Of a stretch of 64,000 nucleotides of DNA, positions 7,439 to 17,047 are shown in pieces. Each line of letters begins with the position of its first letter. The stretch's first letter is position 1. A program made the position numbers and the translations under genes. This DNA is from a virus: IMG/VR virus record IMGVR_UViG_3300031957_002648, positions 1-64,000 of that record; one strand, given 5' to 3'. The notes beneath the pieces were generated by a model. That model made no database searches. It was given only the letters and a program-made list of their open reading frames with translations, and was not told where the DNA came from.

Positions 7439-7935
7439 CCCTTTTCCCAATCTTTTTTGAGTCTCACGCCGAGAACCCTCTTACATAACTCAAGAGATAC
7501 CTGTTGTGGCCTGCCTTTCCACCCATACCATTTAGTTTTCTTTCCCGTATCATATGGTGGATTCTCTCCTACTTCCCAGTATTGTTCTGCCGTACAATCA
7601 TACACAGTCTCACCATGTTGAGCCCACCAATGTTTCTCACCACGATAATCTTCTCCACTATATGATACTAACTCATCACTATCAATGAGATAGCACAATG
7701 CTTGTGTGGCATGATAACAATGACCATAGAATCGATTGAATCCCTTATCTTTGGGATACATCAATCTCTTTCCTTTTAATAGATCTACAGTCAGATGTGT
7801 CTGAATCAGATATAATACTTCCTCAACATCATCAAGGGACCAGGGCTCAAACTCAAGAACCCTAGTCCCTATGATAACATCACCATCATAACGATGTCTT
7901 TCTATAATCTTCATAGAGCCATCTGTCTCATTCAT
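7435..7935 (-). CDS. Conserved hypothetical protein, 166 aa
   Basis: This is a soluble protein with a conserved-looking core: Y-G-H-C-Y-H-A-T-Q-A-L near residue 75, then E-D-Y-R-G-E-K-H-W-W and Y-D-C-T-A-E-Q-Y, and a late K-W-Y-G-W-K-G-R-P. The Cys-His pairs (H-C-Y-H, K-H-W) could be catalytic or bind metal, and the papain-like Cys/His order is a weak possibility. I recall similar cyanophage proteins only as hypothetical. Start is uncertain: ATG at 7935 is nearest the promoter; another in-frame ATG is at 7914. Confidence 0.7.
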   Translation of the reverse strand: MNETDGSMKIIERHRYDGDVIIGTRVLEFEPWSLDDVEEVLYLIQTHLTVDLLKGKRLMYPKDKGFNRFYGHCYHATQALCYLIDSDELVSYSGEDYRGEKHWWAQHGETVYDCTAEQYWEVGENPPYDTGKKTKWYGWKGRPQQVSLELCKRVLGVRLKKDWEKG

Positions 7936-7949
7936 CCTGGACAAGCCAG

Positions 7950-7978
7950 ATTCTACACATATTTTAGATACTTGTCAA
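7950..7978 (-). promoter_or_regulatory. Sigma70 promoter, TTGACA-17-TAGAAT
   Basis: On the minus strand TTGACA (7973-7978) and TAGAAT (7950-7955) are separated by 17 bases. Transcription would begin near 7943, giving a leader of only about eight bases before the ATG at 7935. Confidence 0.7.
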
Positions 7979-7981
7979 GTA

Positions 7982-10663
7982 TTAAACGGCACTCGTTACA
8001 GTCTCCCAATCTGTTCCATTATAGAATTGAAGTTTATTCAGAGTCGTGTTGTAAATGACAGCACCAGCAATTAGAGCGATACCAGTAATTTCCGCATCTC
8101 TTTCAGTTGTGGTTAGCTTTGGTGGATACATCGCACCATCAGCAACTCTAGAACAGTCAATCGGACCTAAAGGTAGATTGGCATCATTGATGAGTCCATT
8201 GCTAGCTGGATTTGCAAAACTAATTCCCTTAGTGTAATCTATAACAAAATCACTATTTGATAGAAGAGCATTGATTGGATCATCAATTATTGTAATTAGT
8301 GAGTTAATATCATATTGATTTGCACCACTAAAAGTAAATACTGTGGATCCTGCTCCAGTATATTGACTTATAGTTGATACTGATAAGGAATTACGAACCT
8401 CAGCAGTATCAAGTACCGTGAGTTGATTGAACTGAGTAACTCCACTTGTTGTAGTAAAGTTTTGACTATTAGGAACAGTTATGGCTTGATCAAACGTAAC
8501 TGGACTTGTAAATGTACTGGAACCACCAACATTTATTCCACCACCAAGAATTTGAAGTTGATAGAAAGTGCTAATACCAGCAGTAGAATTGATGTAAGAA
8601 TTTCCGTTAGCTACGAATAGACCATCTACTTGAAGTTGTTGGTCTATTCTAACATCTTGCTGTGCGATTAGATTTTGAAATGTAGAAATTCCACCCGATG
8701 CACTTACTTGATGAATTGCAAAGTCACCATTCTCAGGTGTAAATTGACCTCTAACATTTAATTCATTGAAGGTTGTAATTCCAGTAGTTGTGTTATGATT
8801 GAAGTCGTTGAGTTGATCAATATTGAGACTGTTTGTAATCTCGACATTAAAGAATGTTGAAATGCCACTGGATTGGAATGTTGGACTGTTATCGGGTATC
8901 TTAATAAATGTCGGGTAGACATTATTAACTGTTAAATCGCCATTAACATCAAGATCATAGAATGTTGCAATACCAGCGGTTGCATTTGCAAATAATTCTC
9001 CTTTACCAAATATAGTTCCATCAATTACAACATCACCAAGAATGTATAAATCATCGGTTACATCAAATCTAAAAGCTGTAGAGACGCCAGCAGTAGAGTT
9101 AAACGTAACTCCTCCACCTATATTAACATCTCCTGAAATATCTACGCTTTGAGTAACATTTAATCTACCACTAACATCTAGATCAAATGCAGTAGAAATG
9201 CCAGATACTGTATTATATCTAACTCCACCTAGAATCTCAAGATCGCCACCAGTGATTGCAGCTGCACCATTTACAATTAGATCATTTCTAATGATTGTGC
9301 TTCCATTTACATCTAGTTTGGCAGTAGGAGCGGATATACCAATACCAATTTGGCCAGTATTATCAACGGCAAGCCATTCAACTGCTGGATTGCCTCTTCG
9401 TAGGAAGAATCCACCATTGCCCGTATCATTTTTATTGACATGAAGAATGATATCACTATCACCTTGGTTCGCTATTTCTAATGCTCCAGTATCATATGTT
9501 AGATTTGCTCTATCAACACCAGCAGCCTTACTATTTCCAAAATAGATTGCAGCAGAACCACTATCAGCAAGTAGTTCAATATCTGCATCGGATGCAGCTC
9601 TTACATTTAATGATGTGCTTGGATCTGCACTACCAATACCAATTAAAGGATCATCATTAGAACCACCAACTTTGAGGATTCTATCTCCTACGATTACAGG
9701 ATATGGTTGAGAACCAACAGTGTCAGTTACAGTCAGAATACCAGTAGAAACATACTCTGTTGAATTTGTTCTTGCAACTGTCATTGCAATGCCAAGTTCG
9801 GCATTGTTTGCACTTACCAAACCAACACGAATGTCAGGTATTCCAGTGAGTCCTCTTGCAGTTGATGCTGTTGCAGTAAGAGTATCTACAACTACTACAT
9901 CAAAGAATGTAGATATACCTGCCTCTACAAATACGTTTGAGAATACAAATGGTTGTTGATCTCCTGGTGTTGGGCTAATACTACCAATGAATCCACCAAG
10001 AGCAGTGAGAACACCTGTAATTTGTAGATTTTGTTCTAGTTTTGTATCTGGAATTGTGGGAATCTTTGATAACTCAAGGACTGGAATCCGAGCATTATCA
10101 ACAGTACCAAATGACAAATTAGTTGCATTTAGACTTGTGAGAAATTGTCCACTACCATTGTATGATGATGCAGTTACAACGCCAGTAAGAATAATATCAC
10201 CATAGTTAATACCTACACCACGATCAGTAGGTCCACCACCCTCAGCATAATCCCCTACCTGAAGTTCATACTGAGGTGAGGTGGTTGCGATACCAACATT
10301 TCCGCCATTGTATACACTAGAAACGCCAATACCAGTATCTACATCAACCCATTGGGATGTTGGAATGTTAGTTAGTAAGTTACCATCACCAACGAAAGTA
10401 ACAACTCCGCTTGTGGCTTGAACAACACCATCCTCGAACCTAAAAGTTCCAACATCTAGTCTATCACTAAATGTACTAGCAGCACTGATGAATACATTAT
10501 TAGATGCAGTAATAACTCCAGAGAAGGAAGAGTTATTTCTAACATCAAAGAACTCTGATGGAAGGGAAGTTCCAATTCCCACCAGAGAACCATTTACTAC
10601 AAATGTAGTTTCATCAACTTGTACACCTTCTCGGAAGTTGAATACCTTTCTGATATTAGCCAT
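7982..10663 (-). CDS. Tail-fibre-like structural protein, 893 aa
   Basis: This is a long repetitive virion protein. The N-terminus (M-A-N-I-R-K-V-F-N-F-R-E-G-V-Q-V-D) is followed by about 25 imperfect repeats with G-I-S-T-F-x-x-L-x-V, a beta-rich pattern seen in trimeric phage fibres. The C-terminus ends with G-A-V-I-Y-N-T-T-x-N-K-L-Q-F-Y-N-G-T, a tail-fibre ending frequent in cyanophages. The repeats resemble those of the 2,553-residue protein at 47439-55100, so the two are probably related. It follows the collar-bearing fibre gene, with a late-type motif (ATAAATAC) in front, and probably helps in host binding. Confidence 0.8.
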   Translation of the reverse strand: MANIRKVFNFREGVQVDETTFVVNGSLVGIGTSLPSEFFDVRNNSSFSGVITASNNVFISAASTFSDRLDVGTFRFEDGVVQATSGVVTFVGDGNLLTNIPTSQWVDVDTGIGVSSVYNGGNVGIATTSPQYELQVGDYAEGGGPTDRGVGINYGDIILTGVVTASSYNGSGQFLTSLNATNLSFGTVDNARIPVLELSKIPTIPDTKLEQNLQITGVLTALGGFIGSISPTPGDQQPFVFSNVFVEAGISTFFDVVVVDTLTATASTARGLTGIPDIRVGLVSANNAELGIAMTVARTNSTEYVSTGILTVTDTVGSQPYPVIVGDRILKVGGSNDDPLIGIGSADPSTSLNVRAASDADIELLADSGSAAIYFGNSKAAGVDRANLTYDTGALEIANQGDSDIILHVNKNDTGNGGFFLRRGNPAVEWLAVDNTGQIGIGISAPTAKLDVNGSTIIRNDLIVNGAAAITGGDLEILGGVRYNTVSGISTAFDLDVSGRLNVTQSVDISGDVNIGGGVTFNSTAGVSTAFRFDVTDDLYILGDVVIDGTIFGKGELFANATAGIATFYDLDVNGDLTVNNVYPTFIKIPDNSPTFQSSGISTFFNVEITNSLNIDQLNDFNHNTTTGITTFNELNVRGQFTPENGDFAIHQVSASGGISTFQNLIAQQDVRIDQQLQVDGLFVANGNSYINSTAGISTFYQLQILGGGINVGGSSTFTSPVTFDQAITVPNSQNFTTTSGVTQFNQLTVLDTAEVRNSLSVSTISQYTGAGSTVFTFSGANQYDINSLITIIDDPINALLSNSDFVIDYTKGISFANPASNGLINDANLPLGPIDCSRVADGAMYPPKLTTTERDAEITGIALIAGAVIYNTTLNKLQFYNGTDWETVTSAV

Positions 10664-10686
10664 TAACGTAGGTAGGGCGTTTAGAT

Positions 10687-10696
10687 GTATTTATTA
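10687..10696 (-). promoter_or_regulatory. Late-type promoter motif (ATAAATAC)
   Basis: TAATAAATAC on the minus strand overlaps the stop codon of the upstream fibre gene and lies about 25 bases ahead of the next start. It matches the T4-type late -10 element (TATAAATA). Confidence 0.5.
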
Positions 10697-13600
10697 CTTA
10701 CACCGAATGACGTAGTAAATTCCATAATAAGGAGGTAGATTTCTGTTTGTTCCAGAACTACCAGTTGGTGCAGCAGTGGCGTTGTGATTATGACCCCCAT
10801 TCTGACTCATCGTATGGTTGTGATTAGCCTGGGTTGGGATGTCATGGATATGTGAACCAGCATTTTGAGTAGTATGAGTGTGCGTTCCACCAGCATTTGT
10901 TTGGTGAACGTGAGCACCCTGCGTCCCAGCAGTGGCACCCCCATGATCATGACTACCAGAGGCATTTGTTGCGTGAGTGTGAGTACCATTCGCTCCCGTT
11001 GCGGCACCATGGGAGTGACCACCACCCGGATTGGTATTGTGGGCATGTTGTGTTGACTGGTTTATGTTGTGAGCATGGCCACCAGCGGCCCCTGTGGCAA
11101 TATTCTGACGGGCGTTGCCAGAAGCGTTGCCGCCTCTATTACCATACTCTACACTGTTGCTTCTGCGAGTATAGTTGTGTGAATGAGATCCACCAGATAC
11201 CGCAGTATGGCCATGAGTACCGCCCTGAGCAGTGGCACCATGGGCATGGGCAGGTTGTGTGTTAATAGTATGTGTATGGTTGGCAACAGGATCTACTTGA
11301 GCATGATCGTGATTAACTTCTATATCGATAGTGTGTCCGTGAGCTCCCTGAGAATCTGTATTTCCATGGTCATGGTTGCCAATAGGATCAACAGTATGTA
11401 AGTGAGTGCCTGCTGCTACAGTTTCGCCCCCATGAGCATGAGAACCAGCAGCATTATTGGTGTGATTGTGATTCGCTACAGCAGTATTTGTTATCGTATG
11501 TGTATGAGTCACTGTAATTGCATCAGCAAATCCACCAGTTCCACCAGTTGTGTATGCCAAACCAGCTGCAACAGGGAACCTATCAATGAGGTTTGGAATT
11601 ACAAATGTTGATCCAGATGGATTCGGTCCATATGGGAATACTGTTCCACCAGATGTTAGCGCATCATATAGTTCTGGGAATTCCGCTTGATTGAGAGTCT
11701 GACCATCACAAACTCTGTAATATGTGGTAAGTCCAGTAATTGTTCCCGCCCACATTTGAATAGATCCAATCGGGGGAATGTTGGGAACATTCAGGAACTG
11801 TGCAGATAGTGTTCCAACAACATCAAGATCGCCATAATTTCTAGTTAAATTGGTGCTAGATCTTAGAGATAGGTCATTTGTAGTGGATTCAATTTCATTT
11901 GTTGATGTACCTGCACCAACTTCAATATCACCTAGTTTTGCACCAGCTTGACCCTCAATTATTCCCTGGAATGTAGAAACGCCAAGTACATTAAGTGATC
12001 CACTAATATCGAGAGATCCAGAAGCATTAAGGCTTCCAGTAACTTCTAAGTTTGCGTCAATCTTGGTATTACCATTGATGTTCATCACATTGTTGACGGT
12101 CAATGGGCCATCAAATTGTGATAGTAGTGTCTTGGATGCGCCACCTTCGACAACTAGTCTCTCTTTGATGATTACTTCATCAAAGATAACACTTAAAACT
12201 GAAGGATCTTCACCACGAACTGTGGGGATAGGAGCATTGAATGTAGATTCTTCACCAGTGGAAGGATTGATAATCTTGTTACCAATGAAGAAGTCACCAT
12301 CGTTGTTCATTGCAGTATAAACTACAATACCACCACCTCTTTGTTGGGATTGTGTTAGGAACTCCTCTTTAGGTGTAAGTGTGATATTCTGAACTTGAGG
12401 CAATCCAGTTGAGTAGTTACCAGGACCATAACCTAGATATTCAAATGTATGGCCAGATGCACGAAGAATAGATGGTCTACGAAGTTCTGTGCCATAGATA
12501 TTGATCTTACGAATCTGAGTTCCATTTTTGTGTGGTTTAGTATCAGATCCAAGATAACCACGAATTACACCAATTTCATCATTTGCAGGACCAAGTAGAG
12601 TCTTGGTCGTGATTCTCATAATCTCACCATCTACATCAATATAATCTCCTAAAGAGAATCTCTCAGCAGTTCCAATGCCAGAATTGGGTAGACTAATCTT
12701 AAATTGATTATCTGCCTCACCATCACCAATGTCCTCAACTAGGAGTGCAGATTCATTTGCAAAGAAGTTAAATCCGCGAGATCCTAGATTCTCACCCTCA
12801 ACAGTAATTGTTCCACCTTTTGCATCATATGCTGTAGGTACAACATAGTTTGGATTTGTTTGTAGATCAATAGTTGTACGAGCTGTAAGAGTTAGAATAC
12901 CAACCCTTTCCAACACGTTGAATTGTCCAACATTATTATTATTTGTATCCAAAATCTGGAAACTATTTCCAGAAATTAAACCATGAGCATCATTTGTAGT
13001 AATAGTAGCCACACCAGTGAGATTTCCACTATCTGATGTGAAGACAATCGTATTGATTCCGATTGATCTACCAACATTTACCATGTATTGGCCTAATACA
13101 GGCAATGGATCTCCACCAGTGTATGCAAATGACACCTCAGTAGTAGAGGGAATTGCAGAAATTCTATATGAACCGTCAGATGTAGATCCAATACCAGTAA
13201 GTTGAATAGAGTTACCGATAGCGGTAGAAATACCAGATGTGTTGATGGTGATTTCTGCACCAGTAAATCCAGATAGATCTAGAATCTCTCCATTAGTGTA
13301 TGCACTACCAGGAGCTTGAACTTCAACACTTTCTACAGCACCGCCAGAACCAACAATAACTTTGGCTGTTGCGCCATCATGAGTTGATGTTCCATCATTT
13401 AGAAGTTTGACATTATAGTATTCACCTTCAGTAAATCCACTTCCCGCAGTTAAAGAAGTATAAGTTGAAATACCAGAAAGATTGTGTGGTCTATCAAGAG
13501 TTATTGTAGCAATACCAACTACACTATTAGTTTCAATTTGAATGATTGTTCGGCCAATACCAATAGTTCTATAGACGGTATCAATGCTTTCTCTTGTAAT

Positions 13601-16600
13601 GCTATTTTCAGGATCATCAACTACTACATCTCCAATAGGATCTCTCTTAGCATATGATTTTGCTGCATTTGGATTGGTGTTTGGATTATCTCTATCCAAT
13701 TGAGGATAGAAATTCTCAATTCTAGGTAGATATCCAAGTTGAGTAAACTCTTCTTCAATGTAATTATCAGCGGTTAAGATATTGAAGTGATAGACACCAT
13801 CAGAGATGTTTGGGATGTGTTCTTGAATAACCTCAGAACGATAGATGGTAGCATTGATCTGGTTGTTTACTCTCTGATAGCGAGCATTGAGAGAATCTCT
13901 AGTATCGACATCAGTATTAAAATCGCCAGGCAATCTAGAATCACCATCAATATCTGTAGTGTTATATTGAAACTCTAGTTCATTGTTTACTGTAGTTACA
14001 ACAAAATCTCCATTATATCCACTTTTTGCTATTCCAGCTAAGTTTGTTGTACTCTTGGCATCAACAATTTTTACAGTATCACCAACTCTAATGTTGTGAG
14101 GAAGTTCAGTCTGTACAGTTACTACACTACCAGCAGCTGTACAGGTTGCAATGTATCTGGGATTGCGTTGGAAATCGTAATCATCTAGATCAATGGTTGT
14201 GATTGTAAAGTCTTGATCATTTCTAAGATTAGTTGTATTACTATCCTGCAAAACAAAGTTTTCTACAGGGTTTCTTCCAAGAGTTGCCTCTTTAGGAACA
14301 AAATATCTAAGTTTATAAATTTTATCACCAAGACTTCTATTGTCTGGATTTCTACGAATATAAGATTCATTAGTTTGATCACCAAGACCAGCAACACCCT
14401 GACCAGCTGCTAATAAACCATTGTAGATAGCATTGTTTGCTTCAACGTGAATAAACCAGTTGTTGTGATTTGGATCATATAAAATTGGACAACCAATCTC
14501 GTTCTGATCATGATCAGATACTCTACTCTCTACTCGTAAGTCTGTACCACCATATACCGTAATAGAAACACCCTTCAAAGCATCAGATAGAGTAGATGCT
14601 ACCTTAAATTCACTATTACTTACTTTAATACAATAATAAATTGTTTCTGGCTCTAGATTTTCAGGAAGATCGCCATCTGCGGATATAATACGAATCTTTT
14701 CACCGGTAACTAAATTGTGATTAAATCCGGTGTTAAACTCACTAGCAGCACTGAGACTCGTAATCTTTGTAATTCTTTCCTTAGACCCTGTTCCCGTAGC
14801 AACTGTGCTGGATGTAGATACTAAAGCATCACTAATTAAAATACTTGCTTGATATGTTGTGGTATTGGATCTATCACCGACATTGCTAAGATCAACAAAT
14901 AATTGGTCATTTTGTTTAGCACCAATTCTATAACCCTGAACAATATTTTGTGGTGGATTATCAGCATCTTTGAACCCAAAGAGATATAGATGACTAGAAA
15001 CACCAACGGCCGTTGTCAAGCCAACATCAAGAGTTACAAGGTCAATCTTTCTACTAACAGATCTATCGATCTCTTGTGGAGCAATAATAGAAGTTACATA
15101 TCCTTGATCATCTTTTGCAAATGCCTCAGCTTTAAATCCACTAGAGATAAGTGCAATCTGACCAAAGTTTGAGTTGGAGTTGGTAATAGATGCGTCACCA
15201 CCAGTCTCACATAAGAAGTGAGCATTGAAACCAATAGCGAACACAGACACCACCTGAATGATGGAATCATTACTCATTTTAATATGAGCAGTTTCCCATC
15301 CAGTTCTATAAATTGCTGTGCTATCTAAGTGATAAACCGTATTCGTATTTGTAGAACTTGATCCAGAAGAAAGTTCAGCACCTGTTACTTTGGCAATGGG
15401 AATACCATCATAAGTTCTAGATACAGGGTTATATTTAACAAATGCACGGTCATCCTTTTGTAGAGATACAGCAGTGTACTGTGCAACAACCATTGAACGG
15501 AAACCGGTGGATTTTTTACCATCGGCAAGCATACCATTCATTCCATATACGCTTCTCAGAGAGCAGTTGAAAACGTATGGAGATGCACCAGTAACTGTAT
15601 CAGTCTCGATAGTTACATTTGCGCCAGAGACGATTGCAGTGGCAACTAGGGTTGGGCTTACAAATGGTAACAGATATGTAAACTGATCAGTCGCAGGTAC
15701 TGATCTTACAAATGTGGAGATGTTGTAATCGCTGGGAGATGCTCCGCGAATCTTTACAGGAGTACCTACAGTAAGCCCGTGTGGACCTTGTGTTCTGACA
15801 GTAACTAACTGAGTTGCTACAGCACCATCACCAGAAATAATGCTTTCAATTTTAACTGGGTCAGAAGCAAATGCACCTACAATTTCATATTCAATTCTAG
15901 ATTTAGAGAATCCTTGTGATTGTCCAGGGAATTTCTGGTCAATATTTCTACCCGAAGATTCATTAAAAGCATTAGATAGTTTACTATAGTACATGTCAAG
16001 GTCAGATAGACCTGTTTCTTGTACTACAGTTATTCCATCAGCAAACTCAAATCCAGTAAGTTTATGGTGAGAGAATGTAGGAACTGATTGATTTGTTGCA
16101 GAGAAGTCTTGGTTGTCAGTATATACTCTTCTTTCTTGTGGACCGTCAAAGAGAGTAAAGTCTCTAAAGTAACAAGTACCAGTTAAACGAATCAGAGCTG
16201 ACTTGGGTACATCAGGGTCAGTTGGGTTGGGAACATATAGCGGCCGAATCTTTGTCTTTCTTAAATCTAGACCAACAATTGATGTGCCTCTTGGAAGAAT
16301 ACATCCACCATTTACGCTGTTAAACTTGTACAGCATATTGTCTTCGACATCCAAATCGAAGACAGATTCTAAAGATAGAGTGAGAGTAGATTGTGCTAAA
16401 GTCTCTACACCCGAAGGAGAAATGGCTCTTGCAATTCCCAAACTATCCTTAATTTTGAAACCAGGACGGTTATCAATTAAGTGTTCTCCAGGAAACAACA
16501 GAATAGTAGTTCTATCAAATAGATCATTATCGTTTCCCCTTACATAAGAGAAACGAGCTGATTCTATTAAAGCCCTCTGAATAGTCTTAAAGGGTTGAGA

Positions 16601-16714
16601 TAATGAATTACCCTGGTTATCAATGCTATCGGTTGCGCCAATATCGTTAGGGTTAACGTAAAGAATCTTACCCTCAGTGTTCTTGATAAAATTCTGTAGC
16701 TTACTAAGAGGCAT
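10694..16714 (-). CDS. Tail fibre with collar domain and His-rich tip, 2006 aa
   Basis: This is a giant virion protein. Near the N-terminus, I-L-Y-V-N-P-N-D-I-G, then Q-P-F-K-T-I-Q-R-A-L-I-E-S-A, is the signature of a right-handed beta-helix domain also present in the 1,729-residue protein. Residues about 1650-1735 form a tail-collar domain (G-S-I-Q-M-W-A-G, Y-R-V-C-D-G-Q, F-x-I-P-N-L-I-D-R-F). Residues 1737-1978 carry 21 H-x-H motifs spaced 10-12 residues apart, interrupted once by about 33 residues. The protein closes with N-R-N-L-P-P-Y-Y-G-I-Y-Y-V-I-R, as in T4 gp12-type fibres. It probably binds the host, with metal-filled trimeric tip. Confidence 0.85.
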   Translation of the reverse strand: MPLSKLQNFIKNTEGKILYVNPNDIGATDSIDNQGNSLSQPFKTIQRALIESARFSYVRGNDNDLFDRTTILLFPGEHLIDNRPGFKIKDSLGIARAISPSGVETLAQSTLTLSLESVFDLDVEDNMLYKFNSVNGGCILPRGTSIVGLDLRKTKIRPLYVPNPTDPDVPKSALIRLTGTCYFRDFTLFDGPQERRVYTDNQDFSATNQSVPTFSHHKLTGFEFADGITVVQETGLSDLDMYYSKLSNAFNESSGRNIDQKFPGQSQGFSKSRIEYEIVGAFASDPVKIESIISGDGAVATQLVTVRTQGPHGLTVGTPVKIRGASPSDYNISTFVRSVPATDQFTYLLPFVSPTLVATAIVSGANVTIETDTVTGASPYVFNCSLRSVYGMNGMLADGKKSTGFRSMVVAQYTAVSLQKDDRAFVKYNPVSRTYDGIPIAKVTGAELSSGSSSTNTNTVYHLDSTAIYRTGWETAHIKMSNDSIIQVVSVFAIGFNAHFLCETGGDASITNSNSNFGQIALISSGFKAEAFAKDDQGYVTSIIAPQEIDRSVSRKIDLVTLDVGLTTAVGVSSHLYLFGFKDADNPPQNIVQGYRIGAKQNDQLFVDLSNVGDRSNTTTYQASILISDALVSTSSTVATGTGSKERITKITSLSAASEFNTGFNHNLVTGEKIRIISADGDLPENLEPETIYYCIKVSNSEFKVASTLSDALKGVSITVYGGTDLRVESRVSDHDQNEIGCPILYDPNHNNWFIHVEANNAIYNGLLAAGQGVAGLGDQTNESYIRRNPDNRSLGDKIYKLRYFVPKEATLGRNPVENFVLQDSNTTNLRNDQDFTITTIDLDDYDFQRNPRYIATCTAAGSVVTVQTELPHNIRVGDTVKIVDAKSTTNLAGIAKSGYNGDFVVTTVNNELEFQYNTTDIDGDSRLPGDFNTDVDTRDSLNARYQRVNNQINATIYRSEVIQEHIPNISDGVYHFNILTADNYIEEEFTQLGYLPRIENFYPQLDRDNPNTNPNAAKSYAKRDPIGDVVVDDPENSITRESIDTVYRTIGIGRTIIQIETNSVVGIATITLDRPHNLSGISTYTSLTAGSGFTEGEYYNVKLLNDGTSTHDGATAKVIVGSGGAVESVEVQAPGSAYTNGEILDLSGFTGAEITINTSGISTAIGNSIQLTGIGSTSDGSYRISAIPSTTEVSFAYTGGDPLPVLGQYMVNVGRSIGINTIVFTSDSGNLTGVATITTNDAHGLISGNSFQILDTNNNNVGQFNVLERVGILTLTARTTIDLQTNPNYVVPTAYDAKGGTITVEGENLGSRGFNFFANESALLVEDIGDGEADNQFKISLPNSGIGTAERFSLGDYIDVDGEIMRITTKTLLGPANDEIGVIRGYLGSDTKPHKNGTQIRKINIYGTELRRPSILRASGHTFEYLGYGPGNYSTGLPQVQNITLTPKEEFLTQSQQRGGGIVVYTAMNNDGDFFIGNKIINPSTGEESTFNAPIPTVRGEDPSVLSVIFDEVIIKERLVVEGGASKTLLSQFDGPLTVNNVMNINGNTKIDANLEVTGSLNASGSLDISGSLNVLGVSTFQGIIEGQAGAKLGDIEVGAGTSTNEIESTTNDLSLRSSTNLTRNYGDLDVVGTLSAQFLNVPNIPPIGSIQMWAGTITGLTTYYRVCDGQTLNQAEFPELYDALTSGGTVFPYGPNPSGSTFVIPNLIDRFPVAAGLAYTTGGTGGFADAITVTHTHTITNTAVANHNHTNNAAGSHAHGGETVAAGTHLHTVDPIGNHDHGNTDSQGAHGHTIDIEVNHDHAQVDPVANHTHTINTQPAHAHGATAQGGTHGHTAVSGGSHSHNYTRRSNSVEYGNRGGNASGNARQNIATGAAGGHAHNINQSTQHAHNTNPGGGHSHGAATGANGTHTHATNASGSHDHGGATAGTQGAHVHQTNAGGTHTHTTQNAGSHIHDIPTQANHNHTMSQNGGHNHNATAAPTGSSGTNRNLPPYYGIYYVIRCK
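10777..11508 (-). repeat. 21 H-x-H motif repeat encoding fibre tip
   Basis: This stretch encodes 21 H-x-H motifs with 10-12-residue spacing in the C-terminal part of the 2006-residue fibre. There are eleven motifs, then a linker of about 33 residues rich in Gly, Asn and Arg, then ten more. Most units read roughly G-x-H-x-H-x-x-x. The periodicity is visible as recurring ATGxxxATG-like CAT/ATG triplets on the DNA. Confidence 0.85.
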
Positions 16715-16728
16715 GGATATAAGATGGC

Positions 16729-16759
16729 AGACTTGCTTTATGTTGTATTTAGCAAGTCT
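16729..16759. repeat. Inverted repeat overlapping late promoter
   Basis: AGACTTGCT (16729-16737) and AGCAAGTCT (16751-16759) are a perfect 9-bp inverted repeat with a 13-base loop. The right arm shares bases with the late-type motif CTAAATAC. Confidence 0.6.
16745..16752 (-). promoter_or_regulatory. Late-type promoter motif CTAAATAC
   Basis: CTAAATAC on the minus strand lies about 31 bases before the start of the 2006-residue fibre gene and matches the motif found before the other virion gene groups in this window. Confidence 0.55.
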
Positions 16760-16782
16760 TATCTATAAAGCCACTCATTGGA

Positions 16783-16867
16783 TGCGAGTAGGGAGACTTG
16801 AACTCCCACGACCGTAATGGTCAACAGATTTTAAGTCTGGTGCGTCTACCGATTCCGCCATACTCGC
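16783..16867 (-). tRNA. tRNA-Leu (UAA)
   Basis: This is an 85-nt class II tRNA. The acceptor stem GCGAGTA/TACTCGC is perfect, the anticodon loop is CTTAAAA giving UAA, a long variable arm (GTTGACCATTACGGTC region) is present, and the T-loop is TTCAAGT. The discriminator is A and CCA is not encoded. It reads UUA and UUG, which are abundant in an AT-rich phage. It is last in the tRNA operon. Confidence 0.95.
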
Positions 16868-17047
16868 AAGGCATTACACTTATCCGAATGCTTGCTATGG
16901 GGCAATTAAACCCAACATTCTGATAGTTTGTAATGGAGTAGGACAGGGGTCCACCCTGAACATCCAAAGGGGGCTGATTCCCAACTACAGGGTTTCGGTA
17001 TATCCGAACCGCTGGGCACCTTTGGTTGGAACGTCTCAAGTTCCTTA
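16868..17047 (-). ncRNA. Candidate structured RNA within tRNA operon
   Basis: These 180 bases lie between tRNA-Met and tRNA-Leu and hold no tRNA and no convincing ORF, yet they fold well. In plus coordinates: GGAAC/GTTCC (17028-17032 with 17040-17044); CCAAAGG/CCTTTGG (16964-16970 with 17019-17025) enclosing CCCA/TGGG (16980-16983 with 17013-17016) and GGTTTCGG/CCGAACC (16991-16998 with 17004-17010); CAGGG/CCCTG (16944-16948 with 16954-16958); and a long hairpin with CATTACA/TGTAATG (16872-16878 with 16929-16935) plus TATC/GATA and GAATG/CATTC. This resembles in position the T4 stable RNAs C and D of the T4 tRNA cluster. Function unknown. Confidence 0.6.

Noticed and set aside
16868-17047. 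A degenerate tRNA inside the structured region
   Set aside because: CCAAAGG/CCTTTGG could be an acceptor stem, but there is no T-loop with TTCRANNC, and the inner hairpin loop has five bases, not seven.
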